From Cristatella mucedo (taxonomy: Eukaryota > Bryozoa > Phylactolaemata > Cristatellidae), in the NCBI GenBank assembly GCA_009760855.2, contig WPIO01000359.1, positions 1 to 64,000 on the forward strand: DNA of 64,000 nt, read 5' to 3'. The position numbers were made by a program, and so were the translations under genes. The notes under the pieces are model-generated. The model did no database searches. It saw nothing but the letters and a program-made list of their open reading frames with translations, and was not told the origin of the DNA. Positions 12,640-25,590 of the stretch are shown in pieces (positions within the stretch are counted from its first letter, which is position 1; each line of letters begins with the position of its first letter).

Positions 12640-13830
12640 GAGGGTTAGCTGCTGGCAGGGAAAGGCTGCTGCCTAGGTGTAAAGCTGGCAGGGTAGACTG
12701 CAGCTAGTGTCCACAGCTGCTAGGGTACACAGCTGCCAGGGCGTGCTGCTGCCTGGGTAGTCAGCTGCTATTGTTAAATGCTGTCAGATTGAGCAGCTGG
12801 AAGAGTGAGCTGCTGTCAGGGTGGGCATCTGCCAGGGTGTGCTGCAGCCCCGGGGAACTGCTGCCAGGGAGAGCTATTGCCAGGGTGAGCAGCTGCTAGA
12901 TTAAGCGGCTGCAAGGGTACACTGCTGCCAAAATGCCGTGCTGCCAGAGTGACCTGCTGCTAGAGTGAGCTTTTGCCAGATTGAGCTGCTGCCGTTGTAA
13001 GCTGCTGCCGGGGTGAGCTGGTGCCTGATTAAGCTGCTGCCAGGGTAAGCTTCTGCCAGGGAGAGCTGCTTCCTGGGTAAGCTGCTGTAAGGGTGAGCTC
13101 CAGCAAGGGAGAGCTCCTGCCTAATTGAGCTTCTCCCAGGGTGAGCTGCAGCAGTCGTGAGCTTCTGCCAGGGTGACCTGCTGCCAGCCAGAGCTGCTGC
13201 TAGGGTGAGCTGCTTACAGAGTGAGCTCCCTGCCTGAGAGAGCTGCTGCCAGGGTGAGCTGTTTACCGGGAGCGCTGCTAACAGGGTGAGCTGCTACCAG
13301 CAAAAGCTGCTGCCATGGTGACCAGCTGCCAGGGTGCCAATCTGCCTGGTTGTGCTTCTGCCAGGTTCTACAGCTGCCAGGGTGCGCTGCTGCCTGTGAG
13401 TTGTGCTGCCAGGATGTGCTGCTGCCAAGGTGAACCACTACCAGGGTGCACTCCTGCCAGTGTGAGCTGCTGCTTGGGTTACCTGCTGTCAGGGTGAGCT
13501 GATGTCAGGGTGCACTACAGTGAATCTGAGCTAGTGCTAGGGTGTGCTCCTGCCTGGGTTTGCTCCTCCTAGGTGTGCTCCTGCCACTGTGAGCTGCTGC
13601 CAAGGTGAGCTGCTGCCATAGTGAGCATCTGGAAGAGTGAGCTGCTGCCAGGGTGAGCTGCTGCCAAGGTGGGCTGCTGACAGTGTGAGCTGCTACCACG
13701 GTGGGCTGCTGCCAGGGCAAGCTGCTGCCAGGGTGAGTGGCTGCCAGGGGGAGCTGCTGGCAGAGTGAGCAGCTCTCATGGTGCTCAGCTGCCAGTCTGA
13801 GCTTCTGCAAGGATGCAATGGCACCACGGA
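12640..13830. repeat. Long duplicated segment of the 16-bp array, copy 1
   Basis: This stretch matches 24363-25553 at an offset of about 11,722 bp and shares rare variant words, such as ggtgtaaagctggcaggg, gccccggggaactgctg and tgcctgtgagttgtgctg. A shared order of rare variants shows a block duplication rather than independent units. Confidence 0.8.
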
Positions 13831-14761
13831 ACGTTGCAGCCAAGGTGACCTGCTTCTAGGGTGACCTGCTACCAGGGTGCCCTGCATCTAGGGTTTGCTG
13901 ATTCTATGCTATGCTGCTACCAGGGTGAGCTGCTGCCAGAGTGAGCTGTTGTCAGGGTTCAATCCTGCCAGGGTGCACTGCTGCCAAGGAAAGCTTCTGG
14001 TAGGGAGAGCTGCTGCAAGGGTGTGCTGCTGCCAGGGTGGGCTGCTTCCAGGGTGAGCTGCTGCTAGGATGAACTGCTGCCAGGGAGAGCTGCTACAAGG
14101 GTTAGCTGCTGCCCTGGTAACCTGCCACCAGGGAGAGCTCCTGCCAGGGTGAGCTGGTGCCTCGGTGAGCTGCTGCCTAGATGTGCATCTGCTAGTTTGC
14201 ATTGCTGCCAGGGTGACCTGATGCCAGGGTGAGGTCCAGCTTGGGGGGGCTCCTGCATGGGTGAGCTGTTGCAAAGATGAGCTGGTGCTAGGGTGCTGCC
14301 AGACTGAGCTTCTGCCAGGGTTAGCTGCTACAAGGGTGTGCTGCTGCCAGGGTGCGCTGCTGCCAGAGTGCGCTGCTTCCAGGGAGAGCTGCTGCTAGGA
14401 TGATCTGCTGCTAGGGAGAGCTGCTACCAGGGTTAGCTGCTGCCACGGTAAGCTGCCTCCAGGGTGAGCTCCTGCCAGGGTAAGCTCCTGCAAGGGTGAG
14501 CTGCTGAAAGGGAGAGCTACTGCCAGGGTGACCTGCTGCCACGGTAACCTGCTACTTGGGTGAGGTCCTGCAATGGTGGGCTCTTGCCAGGGAGAGCTAC
14601 TGCCAAGGCTAGCTGCTACCAGGTTGAGCTGCTGCCTGGGTGAGGTAATGCCAGGGAGAGCTGCTGCCAGGGTGAGCTGCTGCCATGGTAACCTGCTGCC
14701 TTGGTGAGGTTCTGCAAGGGTGGGCTCCTGCCAGGACAAGCTGCTACAAGATTGAGCTGCT

Positions 14762-15010
14762 GCCAGGGTGTGGTTCTGCCAAGGAGAGCCTCTGCCTGGG
14801 TGAGCTGCTGCAAGGGTGAGCTCCGGCCAGGGTTTGCTCTTGCCAGGGTGAGCTCTTGCGAGGAATAGCTGCTGCCAGGGTGAGATCCAGTGAGGTTCAG
14901 CTCCTGCCAGGTTAAGGTGCTACCACGGTGAGCTTTGTCCTTGGTGCGCTGCTGCCAGGGTGAGCTTCTGCTAGGGAGAGCTGCTGCCAGGGTGAGCTGG
15001 TGCTAGGGTG
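14762..15010. repeat. Duplicated segment of the 16-bp array, copy 1 of a second pair
   Basis: Nearly identical to about 21788-22030. Shared rare words include gagctcttgcgaggaatag, gagatccagtgaggttcag and gagctttgtccttggtg. The partner lies just to the right of the truncated LTR copy. Confidence 0.8.
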
Positions 15011-16184
15011 AGCTTCGGCCAGGGCGAGCTGCTGCCAAGATCAGCTGCTGCAGGGTAAGCTGCTGCCAGGGTGAGCTGCAGCCAGGGTAACCTGATGGCA
15101 GGGAGGGCTGCTGCCAAGATGAGCTGCTGCCAGATTGAGCTGATGCCAGGGTGAGCAGCTGCTCGGATGAACTGCTGCGAGGGAAAGCTACTAATAGGGT
15201 GAGCTGCTGCCAAGGAGCTGCTATCAGGGTGAGCTGCTACCAGGCTGAGCTGCTTACAAGGTGAGCTCCGGCAATGATTAGGTTCTGCCAGTGTGAGCTG
15301 CTGCCATGATAAGCTGCCTCCAGGATACGCTGCTGCCAGATTGAGCTGCTGGGCGGGTGTGCTTCTGCCATGGAGTGCAGTGGGCTCGGTGAGCTGCTGT
15401 AAAGGTGAGCTGCTGCCAGGGTGAGTGGCTGCCAGGGTGAGCTCCTGCCTCGGTTAGCTTCTCAGAGTATGAGCTGTTGCCACGGTGAGCGGCTAGAATG
15501 GTGAGCTGCTGCCAGGGTAAGCTGCTGCCAGGGTTAACAGCAGCAAGGCTGAGCTGCTTCCAGGGTGAGCTGCTGTCAGGGTGAGCTGCTACCAAATATA
15601 GGTGCTTCTATGGTGAGGAGCTGCAGGAATTGATGCTGTCAGAGTGAGCTGCTGCCACGATGCCCTGCTACAGGGGTTAGCTCCTGCCAGGATAAGCTAC
15701 TGCTAGGGTGAGGAACTGCCAGGGAGAGCTACGGCTAGGGTGAACTGCTGCCACGAATAGCTACTGGGATGGTGAGCTCCTGATTGGGTGAACTGCTGCC
15801 AGGGTGAGCTGCTGCCATGGTGCCAACCTGCCAGGGTGTGATGCTGTCAGGGTAAGCTCTGCTAGGGAGAGCTGTTGCCATGTTCAGCTGCTGCCAAGGT
15901 GAGCTGCTGCCAGATTGAGCTGCTGCCAGGGTGTGCATCTACCAGGGAGAGCTGCTGCCAGGGTGAGCTACTTCAAAGGTTAGCTCCTGCCAGGGTGTGC
16001 TCGTCCCACGGTGAGCTCGTCCCACGGTGAGCTCGTGCCAGAGTGAGCTCCTGCCAGGGGGAGCATGCTGGCATGGTGGGCTGCTGCCATCGTAAGCTGC
16101 AGGCAGGATTGGCTACTGCAAGGGAGCGCGGCCGCCTCGGTGAGCTGCTGACTGATTGAGCTGCTGCTAGGGTAAGCTTCTGCC

Positions 16185-16195
16185 GGGGGGGGGGG
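16185..16195 (+). repeat. Poly-G run (11 G)
   Basis: An uninterrupted G-run inside the 16-bp array, where the usual unit has three G. It is probably slippage or a consensus error. Confidence 0.8.
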
Positions 16196-19100
16196 AGCTA
16201 CTGCCTCGGCGAGCTGCTGTAAGGGTGAGCTGCTTCCAGGGTATGCTCCGGCAATGGTGAGCTCCTGCCCGGGTGAGCACCTGCCCAAGTGTGCTGCGGC
16301 CAGGGAGAGCTTTGCTAGAATGAGCTGCTGCCAGGGTGAGCTTCTGCCAGGGTGTTATGCTGCTACCAGGGTGAGCTGCTGCCATTGTGAGCTACGGCCA
16401 GGGTGAGCTGCTGCATGAGTGAGCTTCTGTGATGGTAAGCTCCTGCCAGGGTGAACTGCTGCCTGGGTAAGCTGCTGCCATTGTTCGCTGCATCCAGGGT
16501 GCCCTGCTCCCAGGGTAAGCTGTTGCTAAGGAGATTTGCACCAGGGTTAGCTGCTTCCAAGGTGAGCTGCTGCAAGATTGAGCTGCTGGGAGGGTTTGCT
16601 TCTGCCAGGGAGAGCTGTTGGCTCGGTGAGCTGCTGTAAAGGTGAGCTGCTTCCACTGTGAGTTGCTGCCAGGGTGAGCTCCTGCCGGGGTGAGCTCCTG
16701 CCAAGTATGAGCTGCTACCAGGGCGAGCGGCTGCAAGGGTGACCTACTGCCATTGAGAGCAACTGCCATGGTGAGCTGCTTCCAGGGTGAGCTGCTGCCT
16801 GGGTGAGTTGCTGTAAGGATGACTTGTGCCAGGGTGAGCTGCTGCTATTGTGACCAGCTTTCAGGTTGTGCTGCTGCCAGGTTGAGCTGGTTCTATTGTG
16901 TGCTCCTGCCAGGATGTTCTTCTACCTGGGTGAGCTTCTGCCACGGTAAGCTGCTACCAGGGTAGGCTCCTGCCAGGGTAAACTTGTGCCATAGTGAGCA
17001 GCTGCCACAGTGAGCTTAGACAAGGGTGAGCTGCTGACAGGGTTAGCTGCTGCCAAGGTTAGCTGTTGCCAGATTGAGCTGCTGCAAGGTTATGCTTCTG
17101 CCAGGGAGAGCAGATGCCCAGTTGTGCTGCTGCCATGATAAGCATCTGCTAGGGTGAGCTGCTGCCAAGGTTAGCCACTGCCAGATTGTGCTCCTGCCAG
17201 GTTGAGCTTTTGCAAGGGAAAGATGCTGTAAAAGTGAGCTCCTGCAAAGGTGAACTGCTGCCAGGGTGAGCTGCAGCCAGGGTGGGCTGCTGCCAGTGTG
17301 AGCTGCTGTCACGGTGAGCTGCTACCAGATGTAGCTGCTGCCAGGGTGAGTAGCTGCAGGAATTGCTGCTGCCGGGGTAAGGTGCTGCCACGGTGCCCTG
17401 CTACAGGGGTTACCTCCTGCCAGGATAAGCTACTGCTAGGGTGAGGAGCTGTCAGCAAGAGCTACGGCTAGGGTGAACTGCTGCCAGGGATAGATCCTGC
17501 GATAGTGAGCTCCTGACTGGGTGAACTGCTGCCAGGGTGAGCTGCTGCCAGGGCACACACCTGCCAGGGTGCGCTGCTGCCAGGGTAAGCTTCTACTAGG
17601 GAGAGCTGTTGCCATGTTGAGCTGCTGCCAAGCTGACCTGCTGCCAGATTGAGCTGCTGCCAAAGTGTGCTTCTACCAGGAAGAGCTGCTGACAGGGTGA
17701 GCTACTTCCAGGGCAAGCTCCTGCCAGGGTGTGCAGGTGCTAGGGTGAGCTCGTGCCAGGCTGTGCTCCTGCCAGGGTGAGCAAGCCAGCATCGTTGGCT
17801 GCTGCCAGGGTCAGCTTCTGCCTGGGAGAGCTGCAGGCAAATTGAGCTGCTGCCAGAGTGAGCAGCTGCTAGGATGATGTGCTGCCACAGAGAGCTTCTA
17901 CCAGGGTGAGCTGCTGCCAAGGAGAGCTGCTATCAGGGTATGCTGCTACCAGGGTGAGCTGCTTCCAAAGTTAGCTCCTGAGATGGTTAGCATGTGCCAG
18001 TGTGAGCTGCTGCCATGGTAAGCTGGTGCCAGGATGTGCTGCTGCCAGGGTTAGCGACTGGTAGGGAGAGCTGCTGCCTTGGTGAGCCGCTGCCAGATTG
18101 AGCTGCTGCCAGGGTTAGCTACTGCTAGGGAGAGCTGCTGCCATGGTAAGCTCCTGCCACGGTGAACTGCTGCCTGATTGAGCTGCTGCAAGGCTAAGCT
18201 TCTGCCAGGGAGAGCTGCTGCCTCGGTGAGCTGCTGTAAGGGTAAGCTGCTTCCAGGATGTGCTCCGGCGATGGTGAGCTCCTGTCTGGGTGAGCAACTG
18301 CCCAGGTGTGCTGCACCCAGGGAGAGCTTCTACCAGAATGAGCATCTGCCAGGGTAAGCTGATACCAGGGTGAGCTTCTGCCAGGGTAGGCTGATACCAG
18401 GGTAAGCTGCTGCTAGTGTGAGCAACGGCCAGGGTGAGCTTCTTCCAGAGTGAGCTCCTGTGATGGAGAGCTCCTTCAAGGGTGAACTGCTGCTAGGGTG
18501 AGCCTTTGCTAGGGAGAGTTGCTTCCTGGGTGAGCTGCTGCCAAGGTGAACTGCTGCCAGATTAAGCTGCTGCGAGGGTGTGCTTCTGCCGCAAAGAGCT
18601 GCTGGCTCGGTGACCTGCTGTAAGGGTAACCTGCCACTAGGATGAGCTGCTGCCAGGGTGAGCGTCTGCCAGGATGTGTTCCTACCTGTGTGTGGTCCTG
18701 ACAAGGTTAGCTGCTGGCATAGTGAGCAGCTCTCAGGGTGTGCAGCTGCGAGTCTGAGCTTCTGCAAGGATGCAATGGCACCAGGGAGCGCTGCAGCCAA
18801 GGTGACCTGCGGCCACGGTGACCTGCTGCTAGGGTGACCGGCTCCCAGGGAGAGCTCCTGCCAGGGTGAGCTCCTGCCAGGGTGAGCAGCTGTCTCAGTG
18901 AGTGGCTGGCAGGGTGGGCTGCTGCCAGGGTAAGCTGCTGCCGAGGAGAGCAGCTGCCAGGGTGAGCTGATCCCAATGTGAGCTGCATCTATTGTATCCT
19001 GCTTCCAGGGTGTGCTTCTGCCTCAATGTGCACCTACCTGGGTGTTCTCAGGCCAGGATGAGCTGCTACCAGATTGAGCTGCTGCCATTGTGTATTTCTC

Positions 19101-20725
19101 CTAGTGAGAGCATCTGCCTGGGTGTGCTGCAAGGGTGTGCTCCTGGCAGGGTTTGCTCCTGGCAGGGTGAGCTCCGGCCAGGATGAGCTGCTGCCAGGGT
19201 GAGCAGCTGGCAGGGTGGGCTGCTGTCAGGGTAACCTGCTGCCTAGGACAACTGCTGCCAGGGTGAGCTGATGCCACGGTGAGCTGCATATATAGTATCC
19301 TCCTTCCAGGGTGTGCTTCTGCCACGATATGCATCTACCTGGGTGTTCTCCTGCCAGGGTTAGCTGTGGCCTGGGTGGGCAGCTCCCAGGGTGAGCAGCT
19401 GCTAGGGTGAGCTCCTGCCTAGATGTGCATCTGCTAGTTTGCCTAGCTGCCAGGGTGACCTGCTGTTAGTGGAGCTGCTCCTGCCAGGGTGACCTGATGC
19501 CAGGGTACCCTCTGCCTGGGTTTGCTGATGCCAGAGAGAGATGCTGCAAGGGTAAGCTGCTGCCACGGTAACCTGCTGCCTGGGTGAGGTCCAATCTGGG
19601 TCGGCTCCAGCATGGGTGAGCTGCTGCAAAGATGAGCTTGAGCTAGGGTGCTGCCAGACTGAGCTTCTGCCAGGGTTAGCTGCTGTAAGGGTGTGCTGCT
19701 GCCAGGGTGCGCTGCTTCCAGGGTGAGCTGCTGCTAGGATGAACTGCTGCTAGGGAGAGCTGCTACCAGGGTTAGCTGCTGCCACGGTAGGCTGCCTCAA
19801 GAGTGAGCTTCTGCCAGGGTAAGCTCCTGCCAGGATGAGCTGCTGCTAGGGTGACCTGCTCCCAGATTGAGCTGCTGTCAGGGTGAGGTAATGCCAGGGA
19901 GAGCTCTAACCAGAGTGAGCTGCTGCCACTGTAACCTGCTACCTGGGTGAGGTCCAGCCAGGGTGGGCTCTGGCCAGGGTGAGCTAGCGCCAGAAAGAGC
20001 TTCTGCTAGGGTGAGCTGCTGCCAGGGTGAGCTCCTGCCGAGGTGAGGTGCTGCCAGACTGAGCTGCTGCTAGCGTGAGCTGCTGCCAGGGTGAGCTGCT
20101 GCCAGTGTGAGCTGCATCTATTGTATCCTGCTTCCTGAGTGTGCTTCTTCCATTATGTGCCTCTACCTGGGTGTTCTTTTGCCAGGGTGAGCTGCTGCCA
20201 GGGTGCACAGCTCCCAGGATGCGCACCTGCAAGAGTGAGCACCTGCCTGTGAGGGCATCTGGTAGGTTGCCTTGCTCCCACGGTGACCTGCTGCCAGGTG
20301 AGCTGCTGATGCCAGAGTGACCTGCTGCAAGGGTGCCTAGCTGCCAGGGTTTGCTAATGCTAGGGTGTGCTCCTGCCAGGGTGTTCTCCAGCCTGGGTGT
20401 GCTCCTGCCTCGGTGAGCTAATGCGAAGATGAGCAGGAGCTAGGGTGAGGTGCTGCCAGAGTGAGCTTCTGCCAGGGTTAGCTCCGGCCACAGTGAGCTG
20501 CTTGCAGGGGGCGCCTGTGCCAGGGTTAGATGTCTCCAAGTTGTGCTGCTGCCAGGGTACGCTGCTTTCAGGGTGAGCTGCTGCTAGGATGAACTGCTGC
20601 CAGGAAGAGCTTCTACCAGGGTTAGCTGCAGCCACGGTAAGCTGCCTCCAGGGTTAGCACCTGCCAGGGTGAGCTCCTGCCAGAGAGAGCTGCTGCCAGG
20701 GTAAGCTGCTGCCAGGGTGACCTAC

Positions 20726-21588
20726 TGTAGCACTTTGCTGGCCTTGGCTGAATTTTAGCACAAAGAGAAGCTGTTCGGAGGCTGGCTACAACTCCTTTGT
20801 CCTGGAGCAGTGAGCCAGAGAGGAGCCTCAGCTCGGCTAGAGAGCACGAGCTTAAGAGCAAGCCAGGAAGCTGAGACCGGCAGTGGCGATTCGGCCTTTA
20901 GAATTGGTCGGATACCAGCCGAAGCTGCTGATTGATGTTGGCTGGCCTGTTAACCTCTGCCTTCACTCGGTCCAAGAAAGAATCATCTGGAACCCATTGG
21001 CCATTCAAGCAGGACAGAGGGGATATTCCAGTGGCCTAGTCCTGGTATTAGTTCCTTACCATAATGGGCCATGGTGTCCGGCCAAAAACCACTAAGCTCT
21101 TGCCCCAGTGTCTCAGCCAAGTATTTAAGAGTCAAGCTAAGCTAGCTCTGGATCTTTTGTCTGCGGTCATCTGTCTGGCTCAGCCGTCGGACTTGTTTCT
21201 CTGAAAGCAAGGGAGAAGGGCAGGCTGTTCGCCGGCGATTGACAGAACAGGAGGAGACAGTGCTAGGAGGATTCAGTGGACTCCACCGAATACGGTCGTA
21301 TCACGCCCGAGCTGGCATTTTGTGTTTCTTTCGTGTTTTGTGTGTGCGCGCTAGCATGGGGTCTCGGCATAGGGTTTGCCGGCGCGAGCTAGACGTAGTT
21401 GGCGTGTGTGGAGTATTCCTGCCGCACTGGTGGAAACCGAGTTCTAGTTCGCCGGGTAGGGTTTAGACTCCGATTCGCACTTCAGTGTGGAGGAGTATTC
21501 CCTCTGCAAGAGTGTGCAAGTTGTCGTGTTTGGGGTATTCCCTCGGCACAGGTGGGAACGGATTCCTAGTTCACCGGTTAGGGTTTAG
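20726..21588 (+). mobile_element. LTR family 1, 3'-truncated copy, opposite orientation
   Basis: The sequence is the reverse complement of 5074-5962 with moderate divergence and small indels. It begins TGTAGCACTTTGCTGG, as the 5' end of the LTR does, keeps the TATA-like TATTTAAG at 21122-21129, and stops at ggttagggtttag. It lacks the final roughly 320 bp, including the polyadenylation signal and the terminal CA. Both flanks are 16-bp array. The word ggtgacct occurs on both sides (20717-20724 and 21591-21598), but that word is common in the array and is not proof of a target duplication. Confidence 0.85.
21122..21129 (+). promoter_or_regulatory. Putative TATA box in truncated LTR copy
   Basis: TATTTAAG at the position matching 5556-5563 of the full-length copy. 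It is conserved despite divergence around it. Confidence 0.5.
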
Positions 21589-24362
21589 TAGGTGACCTGC
21601 TGCCACAGTAACCTTCTACCTGGGTGATGTCCTACCAGGGTGGGCTCCTGCCAGGACAAGCTGCTACCAAATGGAGCCGATGCTATTGTGTATTTCTGCC
21701 AGGTAGAGCAGCTGCATGGGCGAGCTGCAAGGGTGTGCTCCTGCCAGGGTTTTCTCCTTTAAGGGTGAGCTCCTGCCAGGATGAGCTGTTGCCAGGGTGT
21801 GGTTCTGCCAAGGAGAGCTTCTGCCAGGGTGAGCTGCTGCAAGGGTGAGCTCCGGCCAGGGTTTGCTCTTGCCAGGGTGAGCTCTTGCGAGGAATAGCTG
21901 CTGCCAGGGTGAGATCCAGTGAGGTTCAGCTCCTGCCAGGTTAAGGTGCTACCACGGTGAGCTTTGTCCTTGGTGGGCTGCTGCCAGGGTGAGCTTCTGC
22001 TAGGGAGAGCTGCTGCCAGGGTGAGCTGGTGCCGAGGAGAGCTGCTATCATTGTGAGCTGCTACCAGGTTGAGCTGCTTCCATGGTTAGCTCCTGAGATG
22101 GTTAGCTTCAGCCAGTGTGTGCTGCTGCCATGGTAAGCTGCTGCCAGGATGTGCTGCTGCCAGGCTTAGCTACTCTAGGGAGAACTGCTGCCTCGCTGAG
22201 CCGCTCCCATATTGAGCTGCTGTCAGGGTAAGCTTCTGCCAGGGAGAGCTGCTGCCTCAGTGACCTGCTGTGAGGGTGAGCTGCTTGCAGGGTCAGCTCA
22301 GGCGATGGTGAGCTCCTGCCAGAGTGAGCAGGTGCCCGGGTGTGCTGGGGCCAGGGAGAACTTCTGCCAGAATAAACTTCTGCCAGGGTAAGCTGTTACC
22401 GTGGTAAGGTGCTGCCAGTGTGAGCTACGGTCAGGGTGACCTTCTTCCAGAGTGAGCTCCTGTGATGGTGAGCTCCTTCAAAGGTGAACTGCTGCCAGGA
22501 TGAGCTGCAGCCAGTATGGGCTGCTGCCAGGGTGCCCTGCTCCCAGGGTAAGCCTTTGCTATGCAAAGTGTCTTCCTGGGTGAGCTTCTTCCAAGGTGAG
22601 CTGCTGCCAGATCTAGATGCTGCGAGGGTGTGCTTCTGCCGCGGAGAGCTGCTGGCTCGGTGACCAGCTGTAAAGGTGAGCTGCTGCCAGGGTGTGAAGC
22701 TGCTAGGATGAGCTCCTGCCAGGGAGAGCTGCTGCCTAGGTGAGCTCCTCCCAGTGTGAGTTGCTTCCAGGGTAAGAGGCTGCAAGGGTGACCTGCTGCC
22801 AGGGAGAGCTACTGCCAGAATGCGCTGCTGCCTGGATAAGCTTCTGCTAGGGAGAGCTGCTGCTAGGATGAGCTGCTGCCAAGGTGAGGTGCTGCCAGAT
22901 TGTGCTGCTGCCAGGGTTTGCTTCTACCAGCCAGAGCTGCTGCCAGGGTGAGCTCGTGCAAGGGTGAGCTCCTGCTAGAGTGTGCTCCGGCCAGGGTGAG
23001 CTCCTGCCAGGGTGGAATGGCTGGAATGTTGGGCCTCTGCAAGTGTCAGCTTTTGCATGGGAGAGCTGCTGCCAGGGTGAGCTGCTGCTATTGTAACCTG
23101 CTTCCCAGGTGTGCTCTTGCCAGGATGTGTTCCTACCTGGTTGTGGTCCTGCCAAGGTGAGCTGCTGGCGGAGTGAGCAGCTCTCTGGGTGTGCAGCTGC
23201 AAGTCTGAGCTTCTGCAAGGATGCGATGCTGCCACGGTATGCTGCAGCCAGGTTGACCTGCTGCCAGGGTGAGCTGCTGCCAGGGTGCCCTGCATCTAGG
23301 GTTGGCTGATTCCGTGGTGTGCTCCTGCCAGGGTGAATTGCAGCCACAGTAAGCTGCAGCCAGGGTGCACTGCTGCAAGGGTGCGCTGCTGCCATTGTAA
23401 ACTTCTGCTAGGGAGAGCTGCTTCCAGGGTGAGCTGCTGCTAGGAAGAACTGCTGCCTGGGAGAGCTGCTGCTAGGGTTAGCTGCTGCCATGGTAAGCTG
23501 CCTCCAGGGTTAGCTCCTGCCAGGGTGAACTGCTGCCAGGGTGGTCGGCTCCCAGATTGAGCTGCTGCCAGGGTGAGGTATTGCCAGAGAGAGCTGCTGC
23601 CAGGGTGAGCTGCAGCCACGGTTACCTTCTACCTGGGTTATGTCCTGCCAGGGTGGGCTCCTGCCAGGACTAGCTGCTACCAGATTGAGCTTCTGCCATT
23701 GTGTAATTCTGCCAGGGAGAGCTTCTGCCTGGGTGAGCTGCAAGGGTGTCCTCCTAGCAGGGTTTGCTCCTGGCAGGGTGAGCTCCGGCCAGGATGAGCT
23801 GCTACCACTGTGAGCAGCTGGCAGGGTGGGATGCTGTCAGGGTAAGCTGCTGCCTTGGAGAGCTGATGCCAGGGTGAGCTGCAAATATTGTATTCTTTTT
23901 TCAGGGTGTGCTCCTGCCATGATATGCACCTACCTGGGTGTTCTCCTGCCAGGGTGAGCTGCTGCTGGGATGGGCAGCTCCCAGGGTGAGCAGCTGCTAG
24001 GGTGAGCTCTTGCCTGGAAGTGCATCTGCTAGGTTGTGTTGTTGCCAGGTTGACCTGCTGCCAGGGTAGCTGCTGCTGCCAGGGTGACCTGATGCCAGGG
24101 TACCCTCTGCCTGGGTTTGCTGATGCCAGAGAGAGCTGCTGTCAGGGTGAGCTGCTGCCACGGTAAGCTGCTTCCTGGGTGAGGTCCAGCCTGGGTGGTC
24201 TCCTGCATAGGTGAGCTGCTGCAAAGATGAGCTGGAGCTAGGGTGCTGCCAGACTGAGCTTCTGCCAGGGTTAGCTGCTGTAAGGGTGTGCTGCTGCCAG
24301 GGTGTGCTGCTTCCAGGGTGAGCTGCTGCTAGGATGAACTGCTGCTAGGGAGAGCTGCTACG

Positions 24363-25553
24363 AGAGTTAGCTGCTGCTAGGGAAAGGCTGCTGCCTAGGT
24401 GTAAAGCTGGCAGGGTAGACTGCAGCTAGTGTGCACAGCTGACAAGGTACACAGCTGCCAGGGCATGCTGCTGCCAGGGTGGTCAGCTGCTATTGTGCAC
24501 TGCTGTCAGAATGAGCAGCTGGCAGGGTGAGCTGCTGTCAGGGTGGGCATCTGCCAGGGTGTGCTGCTGCCCCGGGGAACTGCTGCCAGGGAGAGCTGTT
24601 CCCAGGGTGAGCTGCTGCCAGATTAAGCTGCTGCAAGGGTACACTGCTGCCAAAATGCCGTGCTGCCAGAGTGACCTGCTGCTAGAGTGAGCTTTTGCCA
24701 GATTGAGCTGCTGCCATTGTAAGATGCTGCCAGGGTGAGCTGGTGCCTGATTAAGCTGCAGCCAGGGTAAGCTTCTGCCAGGGAGAGCTGCTTCCTGGGT
24801 AAGCTGCTGTAAGGGTGAACTCCAGCAAGGGAGAGCTCCTGCCTAATTGAGCTTCTCCCAGGGTGAGCTGCTGCAGTCATGAGCTTCTGCCAGGGTGACC
24901 TACTGCCAGCCAGAGCTGCTGCTAGGGTGAGCTGCTTACAGAGTGAGCTCCCTGCCTGAGAGAGCTGCTACCAGGGTGAGCTGTTTACTGGGAGAGCTGC
25001 TAACAGGGTGAGCTGCTACCAGCAAAAGCTGCTGCCATGGTGGCCAGCTGCCAGGGTGCCAATCTGCCTGGTTGTGCTTCTGCCAGGTTCTACAGCTGCC
25101 AGGGTGCGCTGCTGCCTGTGAGTTGTGCTGCCAGGGTGTGCTGCTGCCAAGGTGAACCACTACCAGGGTGCACTCCTACCAGTGTGAGCTGCTGCTTGGG
25201 TTACCTGCCGTCAGGGTGAGCTGATGTCAGGGTGCACTACAGTGAGTCTGAGCTAGTGCTAGGGCATGCTCATGCCTGGATGTGCTCCTCCTAGGTGTGC
25301 TCCTGCCACCGTGAACTTCTTCCAAGGTGAGCTGCTGCCATAGTGAACGTCTGGAAGAGTGAGCTGCTGCCAGGGTGAGCTGCTGCCAAGGTGGGCTGCT
25401 GACAGTGTGAGCAGCTGCCAGGATAAGTTGCCGCAATGGTGAGCTACTGCCAGGGCAAGCTGCTGCCAGGGTGAGTGGCTGCCAGGGTGAGCTGCTGGCA
25501 GAGTGAGCAGCTCTCCGGGTGCTCAGCTGCCAGTCTGAGTTCCTGCAAGGTTG
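24363..25553. repeat. Long duplicated segment of the 16-bp array, copy 2
   Basis: Partner of 12640-13830. The copies differ by scattered substitutions and small indels while keeping the same order of rare unit variants. Copy 2 runs directly into the homogeneous sub-array at 25591. Confidence 0.8.
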
Positions 25554-25590
25554 CGGTGCTGCCACGGTGTGCTGCAGCCAGGTTGACGCG

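Larger units (their letters stand above)
11017..20725. repeat. 16-bp minisatellite mega-array, left block
   Basis: Nearly 10 kb of diverged copies of GGGTGAGCTGCTGCCA. The unit is 16 bp, so a reading frame moves through all three registers every 48 bp. On the minus strand the consensus lacks stops and gives a 16-residue periodic peptide, SPWQQLTLAAAHPGSS. That explains minus-strand frames up to about 190 codons without any gene. Common variants are gctagggtg, ggtgtgc, gggagagctg and gattgagc. Confidence 0.93.
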
